Of a stretch of 64,000 bases of DNA, positions 26,248 to 35,349 are shown piece by piece (position 1 is the first letter of the stretch; each line of letters starts with the position of its first letter). The notes under the pieces are model-generated. The model was not told the DNA's origin. It saw only the letters and a program-made list of their open reading frames with translations, and searched no databases. The translations under genes and the position numbers were made by a program. Source of the DNA: Zunongwangia profunda SM-A87 (lineage in GTDB: Bacteria > Bacteroidota > Bacteroidia > Flavobacteriales > Flavobacteriaceae); assembly GCF_000023465.1 (NCBI RefSeq), contig NC_014041.1, positions 3,044,001 to 3,108,000 on the forward strand, given 5' to 3'.

Positions 26248-26275
26248 AAAAAGGAGCAAATTTGCTCCTTTTTTT
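26248..26275. terminator. Bidirectional terminator after the helicase
   Basis: AAAAAGGAGCAAA pairs perfectly with TTTGCTCCTTTTT, then more T residues. It lies between the helicase and the convergent 35-codon gene. Confidence 0.9.
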
Positions 26276-26296
26276 ATACCATCTTAAGTTTAAACT

Positions 26297-26404
26297 TTAG
26301 CTTCTGTTCGTTTTCTTTGCCGCTTTCGCTGCTCTCTTTTCCTTTAAGCTTAAAACCGGTTCTTTTTTAGCCGAATTTTTAGCTGGTGACTTTGCTTTTG
26401 CCAT
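26297..26404 (-). CDS. Small basic protein of 35 residues
   Basis: An ATG at 26404 opens a 35-codon frame reading MAKAKSPAKNSAKKEPVLSL and ending KKTNRS, with about a third lysine or arginine and many alanines. It resembles a histone-H1-like tail or an RNA/DNA-binding peptide. Support for a real gene is its own perfect minus-strand -7 box 57 bases upstream, the shared terminator just after it, and a composition unlike random AT-rich sequence. I recall short lysine-rich proteins with a SLKEKRAAK core in other flavobacteria but cannot verify this here. Function unknown. Confidence 0.6.
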   Translation of the reverse strand: MAKAKSPAKNSAKKEPVLSLKEKRAAKAAKKTNRS

Positions 26405-26461
26405 AGTTAATAAGAATTAGGATTAACCTATTAAAGATAGTAAATCTTCGAATACAAAAAA

Positions 26462-26469
26462 CAAATTTA
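26462..26469 (-). promoter_or_regulatory. -7 promoter box of the 35-residue protein gene
   Basis: Minus-strand TAAATTTG, a perfect TAnnTTTG box. It lies in the gap beyond the end of the LytS-like gene. Confidence 0.5.
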
Positions 26470-26483
26470 CAAGATTCGAAATG

Positions 26484-27545
26484 CTAAAAATTGATAGGAA
26501 TTTTTAGTAAAACTGAGTAAGACTTTTTTGTTGTGATAACTTCTAAACCATACGCCTCTCCATAAATATACTTTAGGCGTTTTTGGATATTTTCAAGACC
26601 AATTCCAGAATTTTGGTCTAAAATTTCCTTGCGTGCTGGTACCGAATTCTTCAGTAAAAATAGCAATTGATCTTCGATAATTTCGAGCTTCCATTTTATA
26701 TTCAGAATTCCTTCAGCAGATTTTCCATGTTTAAATGAATTTTCCAGGAATGGTAGAAAAAGCATAGGTGGAATTTCAATATCAGTTGAAAAATCAGCAA
26801 TACTTATTTCAGCAATTAACCGGTTACCAAAACGAAGATTCTCTAACTCAATATAGTCTTTTAGGTGTTGTATCTCTCGATGTAATGGCACCTTATTTTT
26901 ATTGGTTTCATATAAAATATAATCCAGTAAATCGGCCAGTTTTAAGATCATTCCCGGTGCCGAATCTTTTTTGGTGAGCGCCAAACCATAAATCGTATTT
27001 AGGGTATTGAATAGGAAATGAGGATGAATTTGCATTTTTAAATACTGTAATTCCTGAATTTTAAGCTGTAATTCATTCTCTAATAAAGTATTTTTTAATT
27101 CTTCATTTTTGTTCAAGGTTTTAAAATAAGATTTGGTTAGGCTTAAACTACAGCCAAAAGCAATGACCAAATACACCGCAAAAAATATAAAGGTTAATCC
27201 TTTAGAAACAGGGTAACTTCCCTCCCACTCCAAGCCTACACTAAGTAGATAGCCATAAAATGCTGAAAAAATGATTAATGAAGCCGAAATAACAAGAGCA
27301 TAAAATGAATAAAGACCAAATAAAAAATATTTTCTCCTGTAAAGGTAATTAGGCATTAAAGTATACGAAAAAGTATAGGTAGTGCCGATAGTTACCGGCA
27401 TTAACGCAAGAGAAAATTGTGCAGATAACCACAAATCTGAATCCTCTATCGCAAAAAAGAACATATAAAAGAAAAGTACGGCATTCCAATACAGGCTATG
27501 GAATATGATCTTCTTTAAAATATTTAAAATCAAGCGTAGTGACAT
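26484..27545 (-). CDS. LytS-type membrane sensor histidine kinase
   Basis: The 353-residue protein has about four N-terminal membrane segments (to roughly residue 130), a short coiled segment, and the His_kinase domain with IHPHFLFNTLN, where the first histidine is the likely phosphorylation site. The ATPase part shows PPMLFLPFLENSFKHG (N-box) and SGIGLENIQKRL (G-box). It presumably signals to the LytTR regulator encoded divergently at 28.2 kb. The stimulus is unknown. Confidence 0.9.
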   Translation of the reverse strand: MSLRLILNILKKIIFHSLYWNAVLFFYMFFFAIEDSDLWLSAQFSLALMPVTIGTTYTFSYTLMPNYLYRRKYFLFGLYSFYALVISASLIIFSAFYGYLLSVGLEWEGSYPVSKGLTFIFFAVYLVIAFGCSLSLTKSYFKTLNKNEELKNTLLENELQLKIQELQYLKMQIHPHFLFNTLNTIYGLALTKKDSAPGMILKLADLLDYILYETNKNKVPLHREIQHLKDYIELENLRFGNRLIAEISIADFSTDIEIPPMLFLPFLENSFKHGKSAEGILNIKWKLEIIEDQLLFLLKNSVPARKEILDQNSGIGLENIQKRLKYIYGEAYGLEVITTKKSYSVLLKIPINF

Positions 27546-27723
27546 AAAATTACAAATATGCTAAGCCTATTTATGTTTTTTGAACTTTTGCGACGAACAA
27601 CAAATAATGAGCAGTTTTCTACAAGTTTAGTGATAATTCCTCCTTAACCTCTATCTTTAATGTAGAAAACCAGTATAATCGTGTCATTTATCGCAAAGTG
27701 AGTTTTTGAAGCTAAAAGGCTGC

Positions 27724-27731
27724 TAAGTTTG
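27724..27731 (+). promoter_or_regulatory. -7 promoter box of the ExbB-like/LytTR operon
   Basis: TAAGTTTG is a perfect box 26 bases before the start codon. A TTTG at 27705-27708 lies 15 bases upstream, slightly closer than usual for a -33 element. Confidence 0.55.
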
Positions 27732-27757
27732 CTGCATCAATTCTTAAATTTAATATT

Positions 27758-28156
27758 ATGAACTTTGTATTACTTTATCAAAACCCTGGATTTTTTAGTC
27801 AATTAGCCGATAGAATTAACGAAGGCGGTCCTTTTGCCATGTGGACCATCCTAATTTGCTTTTTAACTACTATTGGTTTAATCATCTTTGCATCTTTAAA
27901 ATTATCACAGGATCATCTTTTCAAAAAAACGCTCAGTTTGATTCATCATGTAGGTTTATTTGCTTTGGTAAGCGGATTACTTTTTCAATTTGTTGGTTTA
28001 ATACAAATGTTTGACGCGATCGAATCCTGGGGAAATGTATCTACTGAGTTATTAGCAGGAGGACTAAAAGTTACCTTACTCACCATCATTTTTGGTACCT
28101 TTACATTTCTTATTGGGAGATTGGGGATCATTATTTTAACTGCTATAAAAAAGTAA
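27758..28156 (+). CDS. Small membrane protein resembling MotA/TolQ/ExbB channel subunits
   Basis: The 132-residue protein has three or four hydrophobic segments (about residues 27-48, 63-83 and 100-128). The closing GGLKVTLLTIIFGTFTFLIGRLG segment resembles the conserved helix of ExbB/TolQ proteins, but the protein is much shorter than those subunits. It lies between a divergent LytS sensor gene and a LytTR regulator gene 49 bases downstream, so it may be a modulator or output of that system. Assignment is tentative. Confidence 0.6.
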   Translation: MNFVLLYQNPGFFSQLADRINEGGPFAMWTILICFLTTIGLIIFASLKLSQDHLFKKTLSLIHHVGLFALVSGLLFQFVGLIQMFDAIESWGNVSTELLAGGLKVTLLTIIFGTFTFLIGRLGIIILTAIKK

Positions 28157-28205
28157 AAGTCCGTTGCTGAGAATCGTTAATTTAAACAATATTAATTCTG
28201 AATAA

Positions 28206-28916
28206 ATGCCCGCACCCATTAATTGTATTCTTGTAGATGATGAGCCCGTTGCGCTGGATATTATGGAAAATCATCTTTCTAAAATTGAAGGCATTCATGT
28301 CTTAGAAAGATGTAGCAATGCAACTGAAGCATTTAATATAATTAGTAAAGAAAATGTTCACCTTATCTTTTTGGATATCAACATGCCGGGAATTTCAGGG
28401 ATTTCTTTTGCGAAATCGATCAATAAGAACCTTCAGATTATATTCGTCACCGCTTACCGGGAATATGCTATAGATGGTTTTGATTTGCATGCAACCGACT
28501 ATTTATTAAAACCTGTTTCTTTTGATCGTTTGTTAGATGCGATTAATAATTACCGGAAAAATCATTCAGAAAAGGAAATTACCAAAATCGCTGAAAAGGA
28601 AGCGGAATTTATTTTTGTAAAAATAGATCGTCAAATGGTGAAAATCGACTTTAAGGAGTTGCTTTATATCGAGAGTTATGCTGATTATTTAAAAATCCAT
28701 CTACTCACTGATACGAAGATCACCAGAGAAACCATTAGTGCTATTGAAGAGAAATTACCAAAATCTAAATTTCTAAGAACACATAGATCGTTTATCGTTT
28801 CGATCACTAAAATTGAATCGTATACGAATGAACAGGTAGTACTAAGACAAAAATCGATCCCCATAAGCCGAAGTTTTAAAGAACAGGTCCTGGAAAAATT
28901 AGCTGAATTTCATTAA
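28206..28916 (+). CDS. LytTR-family response regulator
   Basis: The 236-residue protein has a receiver domain (about residues 1-120) with the acidic LVDDEP site, the phosphoacceptor in LIFLDINMPG, the conserved TAYREYA and the KPVSFDRL lysine. It ends in a LytTR DNA-binding domain (about 135-236) with LLYIESYADYLKI and FLRTHRSFIV. It pairs with the LytS-type kinase at 26.5 kb. It is co-transcribed with the ExbB-like membrane protein. Targets are unknown. Confidence 0.92.
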   Translation: MPAPINCILVDDEPVALDIMENHLSKIEGIHVLERCSNATEAFNIISKENVHLIFLDINMPGISGISFAKSINKNLQIIFVTAYREYAIDGFDLHATDYLLKPVSFDRLLDAINNYRKNHSEKEITKIAEKEAEFIFVKIDRQMVKIDFKELLYIESYADYLKIHLLTDTKITRETISAIEEKLPKSKFLRTHRSFIVSITKIESYTNEQVVLRQKSIPISRSFKEQVLEKLAEFH

Positions 28917-29100
28917 AAAATCACTCTTTAAAACCTCCAAAACTTTATTCTAATACATCCCAAATTCCCTTTTGAATTTTACTCAGTTTCACAGGCTTTT
29001 AATTTACTTCCTAAATCAATTTAAAAACCTGGGTGGTTTAAGCCCTCAATGAGAGATTAAAAAACCGAAATCTTATAATTTCTGAGTTAGTTTAGAATGA

Positions 29101-29126
29101 AAAAGACAGCCAAATGGCTGTCTTTT
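29101..29126 (-). terminator. Terminator of the secreted-protein operon
   Basis: AAAAGACAGCCA pairs with TGGCTGTCTTTT around a two-base centre. On the minus strand it lies 19 bases past the stop codon and ends in TTTT. Confidence 0.8.
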
Positions 29127-29144
29127 AGGTGATATCTTTATGAA

Positions 29145-30452
29145 TTATAAGTGTGTTCTAACATGCCTGTTAACAGGTATACTTTTTGGCATTTCAGGTT
29201 TATTTACATTTATAGGCCAGGTACCGTCTGCATTTGCACATTGATCGTATTCTGTGATAACGGTACAGTCGTTACAATTACCATATTTAACTGAACCATT
29301 ATCACTTACTACCGAGTTATTTCCAAACATCCCTTCTCTTGAAGATTTTCCGTTAGTATTTACAAGGTTGAGATTTCCTTTTACAAGTGCATTACCGTTG
29401 GAAACTCCTGGCCATTTAAAGCGTCCATAATTTGTAGATGTAGAGTGATCTGGCTGTTGGTTTGATCCAGGACCATAAAATTTCACATTATAAACCTGGT
29501 TAGTCTCAAATGTAACTTCTCCTTCATTATAAAAAACCGCTCCATCTGGCGCCATGGTAACCCCACGAAGACTCATTATACTATAATTATCTATTCTACC
29601 TGTAGAATTAAAGGCCACTGAACTTACTGTTACCGTCATATTACCGGTATTAATAATTCTACCCTGTAAATTAGTCCAATTCTGGCTCATGTGCAAAGTG
29701 CCACAGTTAGAAAAATTACTACCTACCGTATCATCATAATTACCTCGGGTGGTCATATCTCCATCATTTTTCAAGTGTAAGGTAGGATCTGTAGAGTGAA
29801 TACCGTTACAATCAAAAGTTCCGTAGTTTTCGAAAAGGTTAAGCCCTCCCTGTGTAAAATTTAAATTTCCAGTTAAACTGGCCACATTATAGTTAAAAAA
29901 TTGTAAAGACGCGCGTTCATTTCTCATGGCGATTTCTCCCGTAATGCTAAAGTCCCCAGCGTTATTAATAGTATTTGACTGTGTATTATGAAAGTTAAGG
30001 TTTCCCATGATATAACTTCCTCCTGAATCGATATCCAGATTAAAATAATTTCCATAAACATTCAAATCTTGTCTAATGCCATTATATAATCCTGAAACCT
30101 TTCCTCCTTCTAAAATATTCATGTTGAAACTTGAATAGAATTCATTTGGTATAATTAGATTACCCGATATATTCCAATTCACAATATTCGAGCGAGGATA
30201 AGAAGAAGAACTAGGCATTTGGTTATTTATAGTTAATTTTGATCCTGAAGGAACACAAATTGTAACATTATTTTCGAAATAGACTTTCTCACCTACAGAA
30301 ATATTTCCTTGGATACAGTAAGTTGTATTTTCTTTGAAGACATAGCCGCTGCTTGTAACATTACTACTTGAAATAGTTTGATCACAAGAACATTGTGCTA
30401 TAGTAGAGTGGATAGCAAAAAACATCAGTATTAAACTGAAAAGATTTTTCAT
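29145..30452 (-). CDS. Secreted protein of unknown function with probable beta-solenoid fold
   Basis: The 435-residue protein has a signal peptide cut near STIAQ. The body is a long series of short N- and G-rich beta-strand units such as GNLNFT, GNLNLVN and GTLHMSQNWTN, suggesting a right-handed beta-helix. Cysteines cluster at the start (CSCDQ) and end (YGNCNDCTV, then CANADGTW), perhaps as caps. No enzyme motif and no sorting domain were recognised. It follows the YadA-head-like protein gene by 12 bases, so the two are probably made together and may form a surface structure. Confidence 0.75.
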   Translation of the reverse strand: MKNLFSLILMFFAIHSTIAQCSCDQTISSSNVTSSGYVFKENTTYCIQGNISVGEKVYFENNVTICVPSGSKLTINNQMPSSSSYPRSNIVNWNISGNLIIPNEFYSSFNMNILEGGKVSGLYNGIRQDLNVYGNYFNLDIDSGGSYIMGNLNFHNTQSNTINNAGDFSITGEIAMRNERASLQFFNYNVASLTGNLNFTQGGLNLFENYGTFDCNGIHSTDPTLHLKNDGDMTTRGNYDDTVGSNFSNCGTLHMSQNWTNLQGRIINTGNMTVTVSSVAFNSTGRIDNYSIMSLRGVTMAPDGAVFYNEGEVTFETNQVYNVKFYGPGSNQQPDHSTSTNYGRFKWPGVSNGNALVKGNLNLVNTNGKSSREGMFGNNSVVSDNGSVKYGNCNDCTVITEYDQCANADGTWPINVNKPEMPKSIPVNRHVRTHL

Positions 30453-30464
30453 TTTTTTCTGAAA

Positions 30465-31781
30465 TTATTTTACAACTAACACTACGTTTATAAAAGAACA
30501 GGGGGTAGCACTACCTATCACATCATAGGTAAGAACACCATTACTATTGATGGAAAGATTCGATAAAACTGAAGTATCATAGGCGGTTACATAATACTCC
30601 AAATCTGAAGCAGATTTAAAATAAGGAATTCCTGAAGCCCCCGGGCTTGATACTACTGGAGAAGAAAATTGATCTTTATAAGATTGGTAAAGGTTTACCG
30701 TTCTTCCGGTACCTTTAGTAGAAGTATCAATATTTAAACTTGGTAAATAAAAGAACCGCACAACGTTTCCAGAAATACAAACCCAATCTGGAGAAGATGG
30801 TGTTCCTACTTGTTGACTTAGGCATTTTCTCGTAGTATCGTAAACCAATAAACCAGTAGCAGGGTTTGTAATTGCTGTTCTTTGTGCAGCAGTCATCCGG
30901 GGAATCAAAGCTCCCTTAGACGTACTGTTCACATCTAATATCGAAGTTTGATTTGGCGTATTGGTACCAATTCCCACTCTATTTGATGAACTACTAGAAT
31001 TGCCTAAAATTATTGAGTTATCCTGGGTAGCATTAGCCTGATAACCAATGGCTGTAGCATTACTCCCGCTGCTCTTTGCTCCTACTCCTAAAGATATCCC
31101 GTTAGCGCCATTTGCATTAGCATCGCGGCCAATAGCTACAGTATTCGAATTTTCAGAACGAGAACTACGACCTATTGCATAAGCATCCTTCCCTGAAGCG
31201 ATGGCATCCCATCCTATGGAAACTGCGTTATCTCCCGTTGAATTCGAGACATATCCAAATGCAATACTATTTGAAGTCGCCGCATTGGCTTGATCTCCAA
31301 TAGCAATAGCATTACGGTTTGCTGCAGTAGCATTCAATCCAAAACTTATGTTATTGCTGGTTCCAAAAGAGGCAATTTTATTATCTGCCACTCTAAAATT
31401 TAGAGGTCTGCTATCTGTAGTACCCAAAAAGTTATCGTCTGTCGTGTTCTTGTTACCACTCGTATTCCAGGCATTTACTGTTTCTGAAATCCGATTCCAT
31501 TTATCGTTTGCCCAGAAATAAAATCCCGGGGTTACATCATTCTGCGTGTTTATATTGTAAACAAGCAATCCATTTGCAGGTTTCGATACCGGAGTACTAT
31601 AATTTATTCCTTTTAATTCTAGACGAGGAATTAATAATCCTGCATTTTTACTCTTTATATCTAAAATAGAAGAGGCATCTGGAGAATCTGTTCCTATACC
31701 CACCTGGGCAATACCGGAAGTAAAATTGATTAAAATGAAAAATAGGGCAGAAAAGACCCTATTAGGTGTAATTATTTTCAT
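30465..31781 (-). CDS. Secreted protein with YadA-head-like 14-residue repeats
   Basis: A signal peptide ends near SGIAQ. Residues 143-260 hold nine copies of a xxISFG/NAIAIG-type unit with an exact 14-residue period (starts at 143, 157, 171, 185, 199, 213, 227, 241 and 255), the repeat of the YadA head beta-roll. The block is flanked by two copies of another module: VGIGTDSPDASSILD, LLIPRLE and GLLVYN before it, and VGIGTNTPNQTSILD, LIPRMT and GLLVYD after it. No YadA membrane anchor is present. It is probably a trimeric fibre or adhesin-like surface protein. Its true partner may be the beta-helix protein encoded next. Confidence 0.82.
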   Translation of the reverse strand: MKIITPNRVFSALFFILINFTSGIAQVGIGTDSPDASSILDIKSKNAGLLIPRLELKGINYSTPVSKPANGLLVYNINTQNDVTPGFYFWANDKWNRISETVNAWNTSGNKNTTDDNFLGTTDSRPLNFRVADNKIASFGTSNNISFGLNATAANRNAIAIGDQANAATSNSIAFGYVSNSTGDNAVSIGWDAIASGKDAYAIGRSSRSENSNTVAIGRDANANGANGISLGVGAKSSGSNATAIGYQANATQDNSIILGNSSSSSNRVGIGTNTPNQTSILDVNSTSKGALIPRMTAAQRTAITNPATGLLVYDTTRKCLSQQVGTPSSPDWVCISGNVVRFFYLPSLNIDTSTKGTGRTVNLYQSYKDQFSSPVVSSPGASGIPYFKSASDLEYYVTAYDTSVLSNLSINSNGVLTYDVIGSATPCSFINVVLVVK

Positions 31782-31906
31782 TGAAGTAGGTTAAATCTGA
31801 CGCAAGAGTACTTCAAAGAAATTTAATGAAAAAATAAAACCGACAAGTGTCACCATAAAGTCGTTAAACGATTAAGCTTACTTTTTTTTAGTGATTTTTT
31901 TAACTA

Positions 31907-31960
31907 TTGTTCAACAAAAAAGCCCTGTTAAGAGTTTAACAGGGCTTTTTTGTTGAACAA
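31907..31960 (-). terminator. Terminator of lpdA
   Basis: A perfect 25-bp stem (31907-31931 with 31936-31960) has a four-base loop and contains A- and T-runs. It lies eight bases past the lpdA stop codon. Confidence 0.93.
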
Positions 31961-31968
31961 TTATAATA

Positions 31969-33375
31969 CTACACGTGTATTGCACGATTATCTGTCGCGG
32001 CCAATGCAGCTTCTTTTACAGCTTCAGCGTAAGTTGGATGCGCGTGGCTCATCCGTGCGATATCCTCTGCAGAGGCTCTAAATTCCATCGCGGTGACGGC
32101 TTCAGCAATAAGATCTGCCGTACGGGCGCCAATCATATGAACACCAAGTACTTCATCCGTTTTTTCATCCGCAAGGATTTTGATCATTCCATCAATATCT
32201 CCACTTGCTCTTGAACGACCTAAAGCCCGCATTGGGAATTTGCCTTCTTTATATTTTACTCCATCTTCTTTTAATTGCTCTTCAGTTTTACCTACAGAGG
32301 CTACTTCTGGCCAGGTATACACCACTCCAGGAATAAGATTGTAATTTATATGCGGTTTTTGCCCGGCAATAACTTCAGCTACGAAGCTACCTTCTTCTTC
32401 AGCTTTATGTGCCAGCATTACGCCTTTTACCACATCACCAATAGCATAAATATTTTCGACATTTGTTTGTAAATGCTCATTTACTGCAATACGACCTTTA
32501 TCATCAATCTCTACTCCGGCGGCATCGGCATTCAAACCATCTGTATAAGGACGTCTTCCTACTGAAACCAAACAGTAGTCTCCTTTAAGTTCTACTTCTT
32601 TATCTTTTTTATCATCTGCTTTTACAACAATTTCATCTCCGTTACGCTCAACAGATTTTACTTTGGTGCTCGTATAGAACTTTACTCCTTGTTTTTTTAA
32701 AACCTTAGTAAGTTCCTTAGAAAGGGCACTATCCATCGTTGGTATAATTCTATCCATATACTCCACTACAGAAACATCTGCACCAAGTCGCTTATACACC
32801 TGGCCTAACTCAAGACCAATTACACCACCACCGATAATAATTAAATGCTTCGGAATTTCTTTTAACTTTAAGGCTTCAGTTGAGGTGATTACCCGCTCTT
32901 TATCTAACTCTATAAACGGAAGATTTGCCGGTTTACTTCCCGTAGCTATAATGGTTTTTTTAGCTTCTATGGTTTCGGTTTCACCGTCATTTTTCTCAAT
33001 ATTGATATGAGTTTTATCTTTAAAGGAACCAATTCCTTCAAAAACATCAATTTTATTCTTATCCATTAAGAATTTAACCCCATCACAGGTTTGACTAACC
33101 ACAGAGGCTTTACGATCCATCATCTTTTCAAGATTCACTTTCACTTCTCCTGAGATTTCGATTCCGTGATCCTCAAAATGCTTTACCGCATCGTGATAAT
33201 GATGTGAAGAATCCAAAAGGGCTTTACTAGGAATACAACCTACGTTTAAACAAGTCCCACCAAGAGTGGAATATTTTTCTATGATTGCAGTTTTCATTCC
33301 CAGTTGTGCGCAGCGTATGGCTGCCACGTATCCACCTGGGCCAGAACCTATAACTGCAACATCATATGTACTCAT
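31969..33375 (-). CDS. lpdA: Dihydrolipoyl dehydrogenase
   Basis: This is the E3 flavoenzyme that reoxidises dihydrolipoamide in 2-oxoacid dehydrogenase complexes and glycine cleavage, passing electrons to NAD+. The product is 468 residues from MSTYDVAVIG. It has the FAD-binding GSGPGG loop, the redox disulfide GGTCLNVGC (Cys42 and Cys47), an NAD-binding GGGVIGLELG and the C-terminal HAHPTYAEA with the catalytic His-Glu pair. I chose the start at 33375 over 33408, since a TACTTTTG box at 33415-33422 would place transcription start near 33408. No E1 or E2 genes are nearby. Confidence 0.95.
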   Translation of the reverse strand: MSTYDVAVIGSGPGGYVAAIRCAQLGMKTAIIEKYSTLGGTCLNVGCIPSKALLDSSHHYHDAVKHFEDHGIEISGEVKVNLEKMMDRKASVVSQTCDGVKFLMDKNKIDVFEGIGSFKDKTHINIEKNDGETETIEAKKTIIATGSKPANLPFIELDKERVITSTEALKLKEIPKHLIIIGGGVIGLELGQVYKRLGADVSVVEYMDRIIPTMDSALSKELTKVLKKQGVKFYTSTKVKSVERNGDEIVVKADDKKDKEVELKGDYCLVSVGRRPYTDGLNADAAGVEIDDKGRIAVNEHLQTNVENIYAIGDVVKGVMLAHKAEEEGSFVAEVIAGQKPHINYNLIPGVVYTWPEVASVGKTEEQLKEDGVKYKEGKFPMRALGRSRASGDIDGMIKILADEKTDEVLGVHMIGARTADLIAEAVTAMEFRASAEDIARMSHAHPTYAEAVKEAALAATDNRAIHV

Positions 33376-33699
33376 AACAATAAGTTTTTTATGTTGATTT
33401 AATAACAATACTTACAAAAGTACGACTATTCTCTAAACCACCAATGCCTCCTAATCGCCTTTCTAAACTTTTAAGAAAACTGAAACTTCAATCGATATTG
33501 TTCGTAATTTTTTGGTATTATTTAGATTTTACCATGCTATTCGATTTAAAATCACAGCCAGAAAGCTAAACCTTGCATACTTTTATCTAAAATCGTAACA
33601 TTACAATCGAAAATTTAATCTAAGCTAAACTTTTATAATTTCTAAAAACATCTTCGGACTACCGAATCATAGCTTTTAGATATAAACCGCTAAAACTGA
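33376..33699. other. Intergenic region between lpdA and nhaC
   Basis: The 324 bases separate divergent genes. They contain the lpdA -7 box. For nhaC only one-mismatch boxes are visible, such as TAGCTTTT in the last 40 bases. No RNA gene or repeat was recognised. Confidence 0.4.
33415..33422 (-). promoter_or_regulatory. -7 promoter box of lpdA
   Basis: Minus-strand TACTTTTG, a perfect TAnnTTTG box, 40 bases before the chosen start codon. Confidence 0.65.
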
Positions 33700-35184
33700 A
33701 TGGAAAACCATACTCCCCACGCTGAAGAAAACGTCACCAAAAAAGAGCTAAGTATTTGGGCTGCATTAATACCCGTATTTGCGCTTATCATCATGCTTGG
33801 ATTTAATGTTCTCGTGGTATATGGAGATGAGGCTTTAAGTGGTTCTAATCAATTTATTTTGCTTTTGGGGGGCGCTGTAGCGGCGATTGTAGGGTACTTT
33901 AATAAGGTAAAGTTTGATAGCATGATCGACGAAGTAGCTAAAAACATCCAAAGTACGGCAGGAGCAATTTTAATCTTATTAATGGTTGGGGCTTTAGCAG
34001 GTACCTGGCTTATCAGCGGAATTATTCCGACTATGATTTACTACGGGTTGCAAATTCTAAATCCTACTATATTCCTTGCTGCTACGGTAATTATCTGTTC
34101 TGTGATTTCTGTAGCTACAGGCAGTAGCTGGACCACTTCAGCAACCGTAGGTATTGCTCTTGTAGGAATTGCTGATGCTCTGGGTATTCCGTTAGGAATG
34201 ACGGCCGGTGCCATTCTCTCCGGAGCTTATTTTGGTGATAAAATGTCTCCATTGAGTGATACCACCAATCTTGCACCTGCGATGGCAGGAACAGATCTTT
34301 TTACTCATATTAGATATATGGCAATTACCACTGTACCGACAATCGTTGTCACATTGATCATCTTTGTGATTATTGGTCTTAATTTAGATACCACTGGTTC
34401 TACAGATACTTCCGCCATTTTAAATGCCATAGATGCATCATTCAATATCACACCATGGTTGTTTGTAGTGCCTGCCCTGGTAATTTTTCTAATTGTTAGA
34501 AAAACCTCACCATTAATCGCTTTATTAGTTGGCACTCTTTTAGGAGCTGTAGCCGCTTTAATTTTTCAACCAAACATCGTACTCGAAATTAGCGGAAGCG
34601 ATGAACTTACCTTTGTTAGCGCTTACCGCGGAATTATGGATGCCATAACAGTAGACACTGCTATAGAAACACAGTCTGCCGCTTTAAACGATCTTTTTGC
34701 TTCTAGCGGAATGGCAGGAATGCTGGGAACTATCTGGTTAATTATATGTGCTATGGTTTTTGGCGGGATCATGGATGCCATTGGGGCTTTAGCCAGAATA
34801 AGCAAAGCACTGCTAAACCTCTTTGATAGTGTATTTGGACTTTTTGCCAGTACAGTGATAAGCTGTCTTGCTCTTAACGTTACAGCATCAGACCAATACC
34901 TGGCCATAGTGGTTCCCGGAAAAATGTTTGCCAAAGCCTATAAAGATAAGGGCCTTGCTCCAGAAAACCTGAGTAGAACCTTAGAAGATTCAGGTACGGT
35001 TACTTCAGTACTCATCCCATGGAATACTTGTGGTGCTTATCATAGCGGAGTGCTGGGCGTTCCGGTACTTTCTTATGTTGGCTATTGCTTTTTCAATTAT
35101 TTGAGTCCGTTTATGACTTTATTATTTGCTGCTTTCCGAATAAAAATTAAGGAACTGGGGTCTCCCGAGACACGTACCGCATAG
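33700..35184 (+). CDS. nhaC: Na+/H+ antiporter of the NhaC family
   Basis: The 494-residue inner-membrane protein exchanges sodium for protons, for pH and salt tolerance. It has about eleven hydrophobic segments, the TGSSWTTSATVG region, and the family signature MSPLSDTTNLAPAMAGTDLF near residues 180-205. A second repeat-like region (CLALNVTASDQYLAIVVPG) occurs later. The gene stands alone, divergent from lpdA. A high-sodium marine habitat fits, but this is context only. Confidence 0.9.
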   Translation: MENHTPHAEENVTKKELSIWAALIPVFALIIMLGFNVLVVYGDEALSGSNQFILLLGGAVAAIVGYFNKVKFDSMIDEVAKNIQSTAGAILILLMVGALAGTWLISGIIPTMIYYGLQILNPTIFLAATVIICSVISVATGSSWTTSATVGIALVGIADALGIPLGMTAGAILSGAYFGDKMSPLSDTTNLAPAMAGTDLFTHIRYMAITTVPTIVVTLIIFVIIGLNLDTTGSTDTSAILNAIDASFNITPWLFVVPALVIFLIVRKTSPLIALLVGTLLGAVAALIFQPNIVLEISGSDELTFVSAYRGIMDAITVDTAIETQSAALNDLFASSGMAGMLGTIWLIICAMVFGGIMDAIGALARISKALLNLFDSVFGLFASTVISCLALNVTASDQYLAIVVPGKMFAKAYKDKGLAPENLSRTLEDSGTVTSVLIPWNTCGAYHSGVLGVPVLSYVGYCFFNYLSPFMTLLFAAFRIKIKELGSPETRTA

Positions 35185-35297
35185 TTTTCAAAAGAAAATA
35201 GAAGAACCCTATAGCGTTATTCTTTCGTAATAGTCAAATTCTATCACAGTATAAAAATTAAGAATTTAATTCCTGTGGTGACTCTGCTCTCTTGGGT

Positions 35298-35305
35298 TAT
35301 ATTTG
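35298..35305 (+). promoter_or_regulatory. -7 promoter box of the peroxiredoxin gene
   Basis: TATATTTG, a perfect box 45 bases before the ATG at 35350. It lies inside the upstream extension of the open frame, showing that the extension is untranslated. Confidence 0.7.
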
Positions 35306-35349
35306 CACTAGAATTAAGAAAAGAAAGTAGAACCCAAAAACAACAACAT

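Noticed and set aside
30990..31350. Repeat array that could be mistaken for CRISPR
   Set aside because: The periodicity is 42 bases in frame and encodes 14-residue protein repeats; the DNA units differ too much for CRISPR repeats.
34623..34934. Open frame of 103 codons on the minus strand
   Set aside because: It is antisense to the nhaC coding region, which has strong family motifs.
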